Assembly: GCF_905404315.1 (NCBI RefSeq)
Contig: NC_066277.1
Span: forward strand, 15,027,501-15,091,500
Direction of reading: 5' to 3'
DNA length: 64,000 nucleotides
From: Leptidea sinapis
Taxonomy: Eukaryota; Arthropoda; Insecta; Lepidoptera; Pieridae
The translations under genes and the position numbers were made by a program. How positions within the stretch are numbered: position 1 is the stretch's first letter; each line of letters starts with the position of its first letter. The notes beneath the pieces were generated by a model. The model made no database searches. It was not told the DNA's origin and worked only from the letters and a program-made list of their open reading frames with translations. Positions 45,401 to 56,521 of this stretch are shown one piece after another.

Positions 45401-48400
45401 TTTATTTTGACGCGTTTAGCAAAATAGTCAGAATTTCTCGTACAACTCTGAACGAGCGGCGATATCACAGCATTAATCTATCACAAATCACGTTTTTTGC
45501 TTATAATAACCAAGCTTGTTTATCTAGCAACCCGTAGCATAAACCGCTTAATGATACCACCGAGGCTAATGTAAACACAAGTGGATATAGCTCATGTAGC
45601 GACGGCGGGTTTGGCGCCAAAACAGCTGAGCAGGTGGGTCGCATGAGCATAGCAGAGGTGTCCTAGGAGTGTGATTTTGACCATTTTTAAAGAGTCGCTT
45701 GCGAGTCCACACGATAGCTGTTGTATGGCCTTACCAATCATGCGATCTGACATTTATTTCTGGTCAAGTAAGATTGTAAGGTCAAGTCAATCCAGTACAT
45801 AATGAGATCGAAGTTATACTATAGCAATACCATATTATTATGTGTAATAAATAGATATAATGACTCACCACGGCTACTAGACGAAGCCATAAGGGGAGAA
45901 CGGCATCGCAATCAGACACTTGCTGTCGTCGGTCGTGTCGATTTAGTTACAGGTATTGAAGTACCTACAAAATTACCAGTGGAGGCTCCTTTGCACAGGA
46001 TGCCGGCTAGATTATGGGTACAACAACGGCGCCTATTTCTGTCGTGAAACAGTAATGTGTAAACATTATTGTGTTTCGGTCTGGAGAGCGCCGTAGCTAG
46101 TGAAATTACTGGGCAAATTAGACTTTAACATCTTATGTCTCAGGTGACGAGTGTAATTGTTGTGCCGCTCAGAAATTTTGGGTTTTCCAATAATACTGAG
46201 CGTCACTGCATTGTAGTGGGCATGGCGTATCAATTACAATTAGCTGAACGTCCTGCTCGTCTCGTTCTTTATTTTCATAAAAAAAAATGATCAGGGCTCG
46301 TTAACAATACTAAGTAAAAAAAATACACAAAAACTGGTTACATTTTTGTCATCAAACTAATAAATGTTACAGGAGGCTCGGATGTCGATAGCACTATATA
46401 GAGGTGAATCGCCAGACTCTAAAGTTGTACTTGAAGAGCTCTCTAGATTAAAACAGAGGCTGCAACCTGCGGAATTAGTGCCCATGTCTGGTAAGTTAAA
46501 ATTGCAAGTTTTTTTTTTATGAAATAGGAGATGCAACGAGTGCTTCTTCTTGTCGACCTCTATTTAAAGAAATTATGAGATAAGCCTTGAATTTGAATTT
46601 GAATTGGATTTTGATTTGAATTTGAAATTGAATTTGAATTTGATCAAAAACATACGTCTGATATCTATACAATGTTAAAAGGTTTTAAACGCCAGGTATC
46701 TAAATAGACTCATATTTCCCTTATGTAGAACTGTATCTTTTAGGCATAAAGGTATTTATTTTCTCAGAATTGACTTCAGAATTACTTTCGATGTCAAAAT
46801 ATCTAATATACTAGATACCACTACCGCTTCGGAAACAAATGGCGCTCTGAGAGAGAAGAAGCAGCGCAAGAAACTCTCCCAGCATTCTTTTTTTGCACTC
46901 TTTTCAATAAAATATACAATATTGTACAGTTATTTCTATCGCTATAAAATAATCATAATCTAGTCCCAGGCTGTCCGATCACTTAGATATTCAGCTGTGG
47001 AGTAATAGGATTTTCGACAGAGCCATTTTTTTTATAAAACATTTAAATTTATTTATAGATAATGTCTGAATAACCTTTAAATTTACCCTTAATTTTATTC
47101 TAAATTTACCCTTAAAGCTATTATCGTTACAGCATGTCCATGAAAACATATAATAAGTTGCCTAATGAATTGGAAGATTTACTTTTTAAGATTTTTAAAA
47201 GAAGACTACATCAATGTTAATAAACAAGTGCTTCTATAGTTTAAATGAATTTTTCAATACAAATTGAATTATTATAACGAACTAGTCTATTTGATAATAA
47301 TATTATATGAAAATTCACGGTATAGTAAAAAAAACGAAGGACTCGCCGTGATATTAGCAAGTGAAGCACAGTTATGCTAGTGTGTGTGCGGTTACGGGGG
47401 ATACTAGTAACACAATTTTATCTCCCTTAAATAATCATATATGGCCACAAATACTCATATAGTATCATTTTTACACTTTTTCACAACGCACGACGGCATT
47501 TTTAAAATATTTTATTGAGACGCAAACTGATCTGTCACAGACGATGACAATTCTCATAATGGCCACCTATCGGCATGTAGTAGTGTAAGTGTTTGCGTGG
47601 GGCTATGTATTTACACGTTAATCGGCTTGTTTTGGTGCTACACTGTTATGTAAGATGACACGGAGTCCTTATATTTTTACTGGTCTGTGATGTAAATTAT
47701 ATACTTTTATCAAATCAAATCAAATCAAAATAATAATATAACTTTATTCATGTAGGTCACGGAAATGACACAAAATATTTTCTTATTGAATCTACCGCTA
47801 CTTCGTAAAGGGTTGAGCTAATGAGAAGAAGTAGCAAGAAACTCATTGCCACTCTTTTATATCAAGATTTACATTTCCATCGATTTACAAATCATTTCAA
47901 TTACAATATAATATGTAAAGAGATGCAACAAACATACTCAAACGTCAAAAAGTCAATGCATTTATGACATTAAATTTGTTGAAATTATACATAGGAACTA
48001 AATGAATTATTAAATTATTTACGTCTTATTTTATAATATCTTTAAATTATAATTTTATTAATATTAATTATAGAGCATTGTCAAATCCGACATGTTTCAG
48101 TATAACAGTAATGTGTAATTAGACAACTCTATAACATATTTTATATTTTGCATATAATTTGACGAAACATATTGGGTTATTAATAATATTAAGTTAACAT
48201 CTTAACTACAATGCTTCTCTCTAATAAAATTTCATTTCATTTCATTAATTGTCTTACAAAACCTGAGGATTCCCCGGAACAAAGCCAACCTTTAAGACAG
48301 GTGTACTAATTGTTTGAAGGTTTACCTATATCTTACCGTGCTGTTAAGACCGTCCATTCTATAGTGAAACAAAGTTGCTTGCAAAAACCTGCAGTCCGGA

Positions 48401-51400
48401 TATTGCATTATATTATTTTATCAACAATACTTTTCTCAGCGCACGCGATGTAAATGATATTTATTATAAGTATTCTTTCTACACCTTGGGTTACATTATT
48501 GGAGTTTTAGTAAATATCCTTTATATTTTGAAAATATAAGCATATTATGTTACAGGGACAGTGAAAGATTTTTGAAATAGATTTATTAGGAGCCTATTCA
48601 ATGCAAACAAACATACAATTAAATCTTTCCCCTTTATAATATTAGTATAGAAGTATAGATAACAGTAGCATTGTATCATCAAATAGTTTTTAATTTTGCA
48701 GAAGTTGACGCTGAAAAGGCAGAAAAGGAAAAATTGGAGGGAAGTAATGAAAATGAAACATGTGAAAATAAAATGCCGATGCCTCCATACAAGATGCTAT
48801 GTAAGATAATTTTATATAATAATCTCAACTGGAAGTTATCTTTAGATGTTTCGTTAGCTGTAATGTGTTGGTTTATTTTTTCTTTTCTTATATCTGCCAT
48901 CAAATCGATCCAAAACAGTATACTTAGTTCATGATTATTAATAGCTGACATTACATTAACTTAATTTATTTTGATTGATTTGTAACCTCGCCCAAGTAGA
49001 TTACATTTACGCGACAACTTAACCATTAAATTTTCTCTAAGAACTATCGAGTTATGGAACTAAACTTAAAAACCACAAAGAATTATGCACATTGCAACTT
49101 AGAACGACTTAAAAAAGATAAAACTAGCGATATTAAATGAAGAATTGTGAAATGATTCATGTTTTAATTATTATAAAATATTATTGATTTCTAATTCATT
49201 GATGTTTAATTCACTTTGTAAATATCCCGATAATTTTTGCATTCAATTTAATTCAATACTTGTCTTTTATGTCTATGTTGAAATGTGTGTAATACCTATA
49301 ACTAAGCCAACACTTAGAGTTTATTTTTAACTGTAATAATATTATAATGCTTTTGTTAGTGTTTGTCTTGTTGGTGGTAAATAATTAAAATTTATTTACG
49401 AGAAAATTTATTGATGTAGGCGTCACTTTGCGGAAATCCATAATTATACAAATGATTCGAGTTTTCTTTAGTGTTAATTCCGCCAATATTTGTCTTTAAA
49501 CAATTCGACACGTGTTTCGCCTCTACACGAGGCATCCTCAGGACGTGTTGTCTCGCCAAAATCTGGCACGAGACTGAAGCAAGTGAGCCGGAAGCCGTTC
49601 TTTTATACCCTCGTCCCATTAAATGAAGCGCGGTGGTTGGTCGGCTGTTGTGACGTATTACCCCCCGGAAGAGATACGCAACAAAGGTGATGGGACTAAA
49701 TATGTTTGTTCATTCAACAATGTAAACATGTTATTTTTGTAGTTTATTATTTCTAATTGCTCTAACATATTTGAGTGGAATCCTTTATCACATGTATGTA
49801 AAATATTTAATTAACTCAGAACTTTATCCCGTCCCACCACAACCAAATACCAAATATGAGGGTAGTTTGACATATATTGGTCCAATATCAGATAAAATAG
49901 CTAAAATATTTAGGAAAAACAAAATTAATGTGTAATTCCGAACGAATCACAATGTCAATCGCCGCTATCGTATGCTGATGACTTTCACTTATACGATATA
50001 TCGTTCCATCCAAATCACTCACACTTGGCTCTAAAGCAATTGAACAACGATTTCAATAGTATAGCAGAATGGTCAGAAAGAAATGCAGGGGTTCTTAACA
50101 CTGAAAAAACGAAATACAATGTTACTCGTGACGCCTTCTCAATTAGAAAAGACTCAGCGCCTAAATCTTCATATTAAAATTGGAAATAAAAGTATTGAAC
50201 AGGTTTCTAAGGCTCGCAATCTAGGCAACATTTTTGACGAGAGCTTGGGATTCGAAAAAAATTGTGAATAAGACTATGGGTAACTGTTACTATCAATTTA
50301 AAACACTTTATCGTATAAAAAATTACATTAGTACTCAGTTACGTCTTAGACTATGCGATTCACTTATCTTGTCAAAACTGAATTTCGGAGACGTGGTGTA
50401 TGGTGATCGATTACTGGCTCGCTCTAGGAAGGCAATACACCTTTTACTAGATGCGTGTGCACGCTACTTATGGGACATATAACTCCGTTTTGGAACGATG
50501 CCGGAGATCTTAATATGAGTTTCCACAGAAAAGTTCATTTTGCACTTAGGCTTTTCGGTATAATAAAAGTCAAAACACCATACTATCTCTACAGTAAATT
50601 GTCTTGGCTAGGGGATCTCAACGACACTAATTCAACAAGAGCTTCGCAATATGGATCGGCTGTCTTAAAACACCATAGTGCTGCATTTAGAGGAAGTTTT
50701 CGTTACAATGCAACCAAAAGCTGGAATAATCTTCCACCTCCACTTCGTGAATTAACTTCACTTCGTAATTACTATATGTCGAAAATGTAAGTCAAGATTC
50801 ACTCTGAAAATCAGTGCTGTTTCATGGCCGTGTCACAGATAAATCCTGAGTCTGTGACCCATTTCCCGCACTGCACAGGAACTCTCCAATATTAAATTAA
50901 TTACTATTTAAATACGTTTTTTTTGGTTTGTTTTGTACTTTTAGCTTTTTATATTAAGTTTATCCTGTGAGTGTTTTTTGGAATAAAAGTTTTTCTTTCT
51001 TTCTATTTCCGACGTAGATTTGACAAAATATCACCATGGAAATACTTTTACACATGTTTAAGGCAACTTAGATTAAATTAAGGAATGAAATTTGTAAACC
51101 GCATCATTAAGAGCAAGTTGATGATATGGACGCGGATTTCAATAAATATTTTCATATCGGTAAACCATTATCCAGACTTAGACTTAGGTTACCTTTAGTC
51201 CAAGAAATTGATTCCTACGAAGCACGTGCAAAAATCCTTTTATTATTATTAAAAATGTTTGTCTTTGAAAACAGAAAACGTCTTTTTGTTTCAGTTATTT
51301 CACCATCATCACGACGAGCCTTTATAGTTGTCGGAATTGCTATGTCTACACAGGTTAGTGATTCCAATAAATTTTCAAGAATTCAAAAGGAATTTCTAGC

Positions 51401-54400
51401 CTTGTATTTTATTGTTTCTTTAGGGTGAGACGAAGAAGATGCTAACATAATAGTAAGTGATATTCCTTGCCTACTACAATAAATGTCCCCTCAGATTCTT
51501 GAAAAAGCAAAATTCTAACCCACACTTCTATTGTGTCCCTCACATTGTGACATAAGTGTAGCAATATGCAGTAGTAGTAGTAAGGCATAATAAGTTTTAC
51601 CAGACGTTCAGTTCAATGATTTTTGAATAAAATTTTCAAATAATGTTAATAAACGTATAGGTATGTTAGTAATATTTTATAACGTTTATGCGAAAACAAT
51701 ATACATAAATTAAGTACTTGTGATTATTGATGAAATAAAAAGGTAAAATACAAAAAACGAATACGTAAATTGTTTTATCTAGTTATTTTTCATTCGTGTT
51801 TCCAAGTACTCGTATCAGAAGTCGGTTAAAAATGAGTGAATCTTATAAAGAAATTCGATCAAAAATGCCCACTGAGTTTCTTACGCTCGTTCTTCTCAGG
51901 TCAGAGGCATACTATATCGAATGGGTGGTAGTTTTTGACGGTCATGATTATCTTAAATCCTATTTTGAATAAAAATAGATTACAGCAGGAATTTGAAAGA
52001 AAGCACCTGAAATAGATCAATAGAAAGGGTGTGGTGTTTCAGCACGATAATGGCCACACACATCTTTAGCCACTCAACAAAAATTAAGAATAAAATAGGC
52101 CTGGCTAAAAATCTTCTGGTTTCCAGTTTTTAAGGTTTTTTCAGAATTAGTTAGGCAGTGTCAGTGAAAATCAAGAGAGGATTTCCAAAAATACTTTTCG
52201 CGTTCATTGATCGAAGTCCCAAATTTTTTTCAGTATCGATATCATGTTACTATCAACAAAACTAGCTAACACTAGAGCAAAAAGCAATCGAACAAAATTG
52301 CAAAATAAGAAGAAAGTTATTCTGGAACCTATTTTAAATAATTCTCAAATTAAGTTGTGGAAATGCTTATGTTTCTGCATCAAATTTAATGACAACACAA
52401 ACACCATACAAAATATGAAAGATTGAAGCGATTGCACTGGTGACAGCGAAAATTTTATTTATTTATTTCGATAGCTGCACCAACAACACATCATTATAAA
52501 ATTTAAATTTTAGCAAGTACACAAGGGATTGTACAATATGACATGTCTTTACAGGTGTAAACAACATTTACAATAGTGCGAAAAGAGTAACAAAGTTGAA
52601 CAATTAAAATTAAAGAAATGAAGAGTTATACAAAAATGGTGATATTAAATGACTTAAATACATTACTACTTTAAAAAAATTGACTGACACTTCAACAATA
52701 TGTTATAGTAGTAGTATATATTAGTATTTTATTTAAGGATTCGCAATACAATATCGTTTTGTTAGACCATTTCAGTGCAACCGTGAATTGCTAGCGAAGC
52801 ATTTGCATAGCAAGCATTGCAAGCAGGTGACCCACCTAGCATATTCAAATTACTCGCGATTTCGTTTGGTAGAAGCAATCGAAATTATATAAGACGGGAT
52901 AACGGTGACAATTTCATGATAATAAAAAAAAACATTATACTTGTACTGTATCTATTTTAAATTTTTAAATTAATATATTATTTCGTTAGTTATTTTAACC
53001 AGTGGGACTTTGCACAGGATGCCGGCTAGATTATGGGAACCACAATGGTGCCTATTTCTGCCGTGAAGCAGTAATGTATACGCATTACTGTGTTTCGGTC
53101 AGAAGGGCGCCGTAGCTAGTGAAATTACTGGGCAAATGAGGCTTAACATTTTATGTCTCAAGGTGACGAGCGCAGTTGTAGTGCCATTCAGAATTTTAGG
53201 GAACTTTCAAGAATCCTGAGCGGCACTGCATTGTACCAGCAAGGCAGTAGCTGAACGTCCTGCTCGTCTTGTCCCTTATTTTCATAAAATAAAACCTTGA
53301 CACTACATGTTTTCAAGCCATTACTTTTAAAACTGTGATGGTCTCGTATGGGTCTGTCAGCAATCATGGAGTACGTTACCGGGAAACTCATAAACCCTCG
53401 ATGCGTTGTAAATATCCTGTGTGCCAATAATATTTAAAACTAGATTTGTTCTTGTGTTAGGTGATGATGGGGCTCACTCCTGCACAAGTATACGCGAAGG
53501 ACATCTTCTCTCAAGCAGCACCAGGTCTTTCGTCGCACATGTGTTCAGTTATGTTTGCTTTGGTCCTTGTGTGTGGAAGCATGTGCAGTGTGCTCCTCTC
53601 AGACAAGTTTGGTAGACGGGTATGTACCAGATAAAATAGTAAATAGTTTTAATTAGGAACACCAGGAAAGGAAGGACCACGAAACATTATCTCCCGCCAT
53701 ATTTGATTATGATGTTGATTACTCACATTATCTCCTTCCTTTCGTTATATCCATCATCAATAATGACAGTGGGTTATGAGTATACTTTAATCTCAAAAGG
53801 CATAGGTGCTAAGGGTTTAATGTATTTTTATCAAGGAAACTTGGGGTGGGTCGCTTTCCTTCCATAAAATATGGTAAAAAAAGATCCATGCGTCATTACT
53901 GTTCATTTGAGTAATTTTTTAACTAACTGAATGTAAATCGAAACGATTGAGTTCTTATGGCGGTACTCTGCTAATATTTATTTAAAACCAATAAGTTTTT
54001 TGCCACTTTTCTTCATTTAAGCTCATCTTTTCCGAAGTGTAAATAATCTCAAAATATCTTCATGCACTTTTGAGCCGCTTGGCCAATTGCCTATTCTAAT
54101 AAAAATAAATATAATATCTATAATAAAATGGCACAGATATTTAGTTACTGTAAAAATATATTCTCTATTTCAGCCGTTACTCTTGGCATCAGCTATCGGC
54201 GTTTGTGTATGCCTGGTTTCGATGGGATTCTTGATGCAGACCAACGTAGCGCCCCCGTGGCTAACAGCATGCGTCATCCTGGCTTTCTGCTTCGTCTTCA
54301 TGTTTGGAGCGGGAAGTGTGCCATACCTGCTGCTCACTGAAGTATTTATGTCAGAGGTAGTATATTTTTTATTTTCGCTACACACAGGAGTAACTATAAT

Positions 54401-56040
54401 GAAAATTCGAAAGGAGTCTAACCTTAAAAAGAGCTTCCTAAATGGCCTCTTTTATCCTAAATTTCAATAAAAAAGGCACTGTTGTTTTTGGAATGAGATG
54501 AGCAAACCTACCAAATGGTAGCCTACGCTAGTCTGCAGTGCCTGTCTGGTCCGTGGGGCCATGCTCCGTTTGAACAAAATATGTGAGACACATATCACCA
54601 AATTGAAACTTTGATATATCAGATTTGGCGAAAAAGGGACGCGTAAAAATCGTTCTAAAACGGTACATCTAACAACATGAACATAATGAATATAATAATG
54701 AACCAAAAACTGAATATCGTGGCTAACCGTAGAACAAAATTGAAGAAATGTTCTATATGTCCGTTAAGGGGGGAACCGAGCTTCTAGCGGAAGCACGAAG
54801 AAAGGACGTAGTAGTACAAATTTAGGTATTTCCTTGTTATTATTAAATCTATGTTATTGAAAAATTTGTTTAGTAATAATTTTAAATCTGATCACTGTTC
54901 GTGAAGTATTTAAGCCATAGGTGCTAAGGGTTTAATGTATTTTTATCAAGGAAACTAGTACTTATTATGTTATTTCCTAATTTTATGATTTATTAAGAGT
55001 GAATCTTGAAATCTTGAATATAAACCACATAATCAAAGTTTTAATATAATAATAGGTATAGGAATAAAAACAACGGTCGTACACTCGGCGAACGAACATA
55101 CAACGGCCATCCCCTTGGATGAATTAACCAGTATATATAATATTATAGTAAATTAAAAAGTACCAAACATTGTACGAGTAACAACTAATATATAAACATT
55201 TTAATTTGATCGCATTATAAGTTTAATTACTCTGTGGAATAGATATAATTAATAATAAGAGAGATAATTAGGTACCTATGATTTATTGCGATTGCATTGC
55301 ATCTTTATTGTAAAAAAAATCTGCCTCACAATATTACTTTTATTTTTTAATATTTACGGGGCGGGGCGATCACTTTTCATCCATAAAAACATGTACAGAT
55401 TCTAACAAACATTACAGCTGTATCACGGACTAGAAAATAAGGACTCTGTGTCACCTTACATAAGAGTGTAGCTCCAAAACAAGCCGATTAACGTGTAAAT
55501 ACATAGCCCCACGCTCACGCTCACACTACTACAGGCCGATAGGCGGCTATTATGAGAATTGTCATCGTCTGTGACAGATCATTTTACGTCTCAATAAAAT
55601 ATCTTAAAAATGCCGTCGTGCGTTGTGAAAAAGTGTTAAAATGATTTTATATAAGTATTTGATTATTTAAGGGAGAAAAAAGTGTGTAACTAGTATCCCC
55701 CGTAACCGCACACACACTAGCATAACGGTGCTTCACTTGCTAATATCACGGCGCAGAGTCCTTCTTTTTTTACTCGTCCTTGAGTTGTATGTATAATGTG
55801 ATGTTTCAGGTTCAAAGCTTGGCCTCAATCATAATCATGGAATGGATGTGGCTCCTCAGCTTCTTCATTCTCGGAGTCTTTCCCTTGATGGCCCAGTACC
55901 TGGGCATCCCCGGGTCTTTCTACATCTTCGCTGGCTTTTCTGTCATCGACATCCTTCTTGCTATATTCATGTTGCCAGAAACGAAAGGCTTGACGAAGGA
56001 ACAGATACAAGAGGCTTTTCTTGGAAGGAAACAGAAATAG
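39453..56040 (+). CDS. Tret1-like MFS sugar transporter, gene B (complete, 10 coding exons)
   Basis: Exons 39453-39489, 39771-40003, 41190-41343, 44222-44391, 46373-46490, 48702-48800, 51295-51353, 53461-53619, 54174-54356 and 55810-56040 total 1443 bases: 480 residues plus TAG, with every junction GT-AG and in phase. Exon 1 starts at ATGGGAAAA (MGKIRQFQTTLA); an in-frame stop lies upstream. The protein is a 12-helix major facilitator: GTIFDVFGRQKGG between helices 2 and 3, RFLAGLASGG with PIFISE in helices 4-5, SPVFLIKK after helix 6, a charged central loop of about 80 residues, SDKFGRR after helix 8, PETKG at the end. Length is normal for the family. The helix-7 sugar-binding motif is TQVMMGLTP rather than QQxxGxN, and helix 10 has GSVPY rather than GPIPW. 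In exon 10 I count 20 base differences from gene A. It should act in the plasma membrane; the substrate is inferred only from family. Confidence 0.92.
40250..40720 (-). mobile_element. Possible LINE C-terminal relic
   Basis: In gene B intron 2 the minus strand has short readable stretches (LINGALLLLRVVVFTNN, then a frame with LRVELLRKMQTWPYKTD and DQVAEDQSGW-like ends) that suggest a LINE ORF2 C-terminus. Weak: no catalytic block is left. Confidence 0.25.
41480..41897 (-). mobile_element. 5'-truncated copy of the 18.2-kb LINE family
   Basis: About 415 bp matching 18205-18635: the AAAGGCAT end, GGCGCCAGAAACTC, CTAGTCCCAGGCTGTCCG and the last ORF2 codons. It lies in gene B intron 3. Confidence 0.85.
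42194..42568 (-). mobile_element. Non-autonomous Helitron
   Basis: On the minus strand the element begins TCTATATATATAAAAATG and ends AACGTCTGTTTGGTCAGCTAG, next to T. It is flanked by A on the 5' side, as Helitron insertion between A and T predicts. The text after the 5' end (CGAGAACGGCTGGACCGATT) is typical of lepidopteran Helitrons. About 375 bp, no coding capacity. Gene B intron 3. Confidence 0.75.
43150..43805. other. Unassigned intronic stretch of gene B
   Basis: Contains a block reading GGCGCGTGGCTTGCGCAAGC at about 43401-43420, a T-rich section, and near 43780 ACTTGCGACTTCGTCCGCGT, a phrase common at the ends of lepidopteran Helitron-like repeats. No gene. Confidence 0.35.
43812..43886 (+). 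mobile_element. SINE B, 3' end only
   Basis: Matches the last 75 bases of the SINE at 17706-17930 (GGCTATGCCTAGTTTGGGGC). Gene B intron 3. Confidence 0.65.
45001..45240 (-). mobile_element. Probable LINE C-terminal fragment
   Basis: The minus strand reads ARDIRRKTFVDQIRDVYEK, then CMKRVTNVEEAREVCKDRSKW and SIVSAYPDGK (about 45207-45030). It resembles the C-terminal tail of RTE-like ORF2 proteins but carries no catalytic motif. Gene B intron 4. Confidence 0.4.
45975..46288 (+). mobile_element. Repeat A, full copy with A tail
   Basis: From ACCAGTGGAGGCTCC to TTTTCATAAAAAAAAA. The clearest poly(A)-like tail of the family in this window. Gene B intron 4, 85 bases before exon 5. Confidence 0.8.
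46580..46646. repeat. TTTGAA microsatellite
   Basis: Imperfect tandem array of TTTGAA/TTTGAT units in gene B intron 5. Confidence 0.8.
46742..47126 (-). mobile_element. 5'-truncated copy of the 18.2-kb LINE family
   Basis: Same 3' end as 18205-18570, with GGCGCTCTGAGAGAGAAGAA and the final ORF2 codons, degraded near 47070. Gene B intron 5. Confidence 0.85.
47316..47689 (-). mobile_element. P-element-like MITE, copy 1
   Basis: 374 bp, ends CACGGTATAGTAAAA and, reversed, CACAGACCAGTAAAAATATA, each followed within by AAGGACTC or AGGACTC. An 8-bp target duplication is present with one mismatch (TGAAAATT at 47308-47315, TGTAAATT at 47690-47697, one base offset tolerated). On the minus strand there is an ATG reading MPSCVVKKCKND, the form in which THAP zinc fingers begin. 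The rest has no reading frame. Gene B intron 5. Confidence 0.65.
47700..48000 (-). mobile_element. LINE 3' end
   Basis: Begins with ATCAAATCAAATCAAATCAA (complement of a LINE tail repeat) and continues with the GAAGTAGCAAGAAACTCATT block shared with 23850-24010. No coding part remains. Gene B intron 5; 48000-48700 is AT-rich intron. Confidence 0.6.
49448..49695 (-). mobile_element. Penelope-like fragment with hammerhead-like fold, copy 2
   Basis: The first 120 bases equal the copy at 17931-18060. Minus-strand core: CTGAGGA (49535-49541), stem GCCTC/GAGGC with loop GTGTA, GAAA (49515-49518), GTC (49507-49509). A GC-richer stretch (GTGAGCCGGAAGCCG onward) follows, absent from copy 1. Gene B intron 6. 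Confidence 0.5.
49930..51004 (+). mobile_element. 5'-truncated LINE, ORF2 C-terminal half
   Basis: Plus-strand frames with shifts read NLHIKIGNKSIEQVSKARNL, then NCYYQFKTLYRIKNYIS, LILSKLNFGDVVYGD, NMSFHRKVHFALRLFG and KSWNNLPPPLRELTSLRNY. This is the C-terminal half of a jockey/CR1-type ORF2 (50060-50790). It is followed by a 3' UTR ending in a CTTT repeat (about 50990-51004). Gene B intron 6. Confidence 0.75.
51980..52260 (+). mobile_element. Mariner relic, gene B partner of 9600-9957
   Basis: AATAGAAAGGGTGTG, CACGATAATGGCCACACACA and TAGCCACTCAACAAAAATTA align with the gene A relic. It continues through AACAAAACTAGCTAACACTAG at 52256-52276 without interruption; this is the site that carries the RTE element in gene A. 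Confidence 0.7.
52998..53292 (+). mobile_element. Repeat A, full copy
   Basis: From ACCAGTGGGACTTTGC to CCCTTATTTTCATAAAA. Gene B intron 7; the matching gene A intron lacks it. Confidence 0.8.
53801..53841. repeat. 41-bp direct repeat, left copy
   Basis: CATAGGTGCTAAGGGTTTAA onward, identical over 41 bases to 54916-54956. The pair flanks exon 9 of gene B. Confidence 0.85.
54916..54956. repeat. 41-bp direct repeat, right copy
   Basis: Identical partner of 53801-53841, in gene B intron 9. Sequence around both copies differs. Confidence 0.85.
55424..55782 (+). mobile_element. P-element-like MITE, copy 2
   Basis: 359 bp, ends CACGGACTAGAAAATAAGG and, reversed, CAAGGACGAGTAAAAAAAG. The 8-bp target duplication has one mismatch (AGCTGTAT at 55416-55423, AGTTGTAT at 55783-55790). 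The plus strand reads MPSCVVKKC then a stop near 55610-55640, the same THAP-like start as copy 1. It ends only 27 bases before exon 10 of gene B. Confidence 0.65.
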
Positions 56041-56086
56041 CGTAACTTTAGCTTTTTAAAAGTTAGGGATAACTTATTGGAGTGTC

Positions 56087-56092
56087 AATAAA
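56087..56092 (+). promoter_or_regulatory. Poly(A) signal of gene B
   Basis: AATAAA 46 bases after the gene B stop, in a 3' UTR alignable with that of gene A. Confidence 0.7.
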
Positions 56093-56190
56093 TATTTTAT
56101 TATATTTTGTACAGATTTTTTTTAGCTTTTTAATACGTTTTAAATCACAAAATATAAGATTCAAAATAATGCTAAAAAATTTGTTATTTT

Positions 56191-56347
56191 TTAAAGTGAT
56201 GTTAACCCATACTTTTGGGATTCATTACAGATTAAATTTGAAAACAAAATTTATGAACGATGCGGGACTCGAACCCGCGACCTCACGCGTTTTCCTTTCA
56301 AATTTAATTTGTGTAATAAATCCCAAAAGTGAGGGATAACACTTTAA
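56191..56347. mobile_element. Fold-back element with tRNA-like core (SINE C)
   Basis: Arms of about 52 bases (56191-56243 and 56296-56347) are near-perfect inverted copies, for example ACTTTTGGGATTCATTACAG against its reversed partner. Between them lies a perfect tRNA T-arm, read on the minus strand (GCGGG-TTCGAGT-CCCGC, 56262-56278). Each arm equals the tail of SINE C at 56522-56632, so the unit looks like a SINE with its tail on both sides. Confidence 0.65.
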
Positions 56348-56521
56348 AATATAATAACAAAATGTTCAGACTTGAAAGACCGACATCTCAAGTCAATTTC
56401 CTAATATGCAAATATTGGGGTTGAGCAGGTTATCAACTGTAAAGTAAATCCTGTAGATGAAGCCACAACCTGAGAGTTGAACAAGAATATCAATATCAAG
56501 ATTTATCAACGATACGTCATT

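Noticed and set aside
56262..56278. A tRNA gene on the minus strand
   Set aside because: Only the T-arm is present; the flanks are the inverted arms of a fold-back element.
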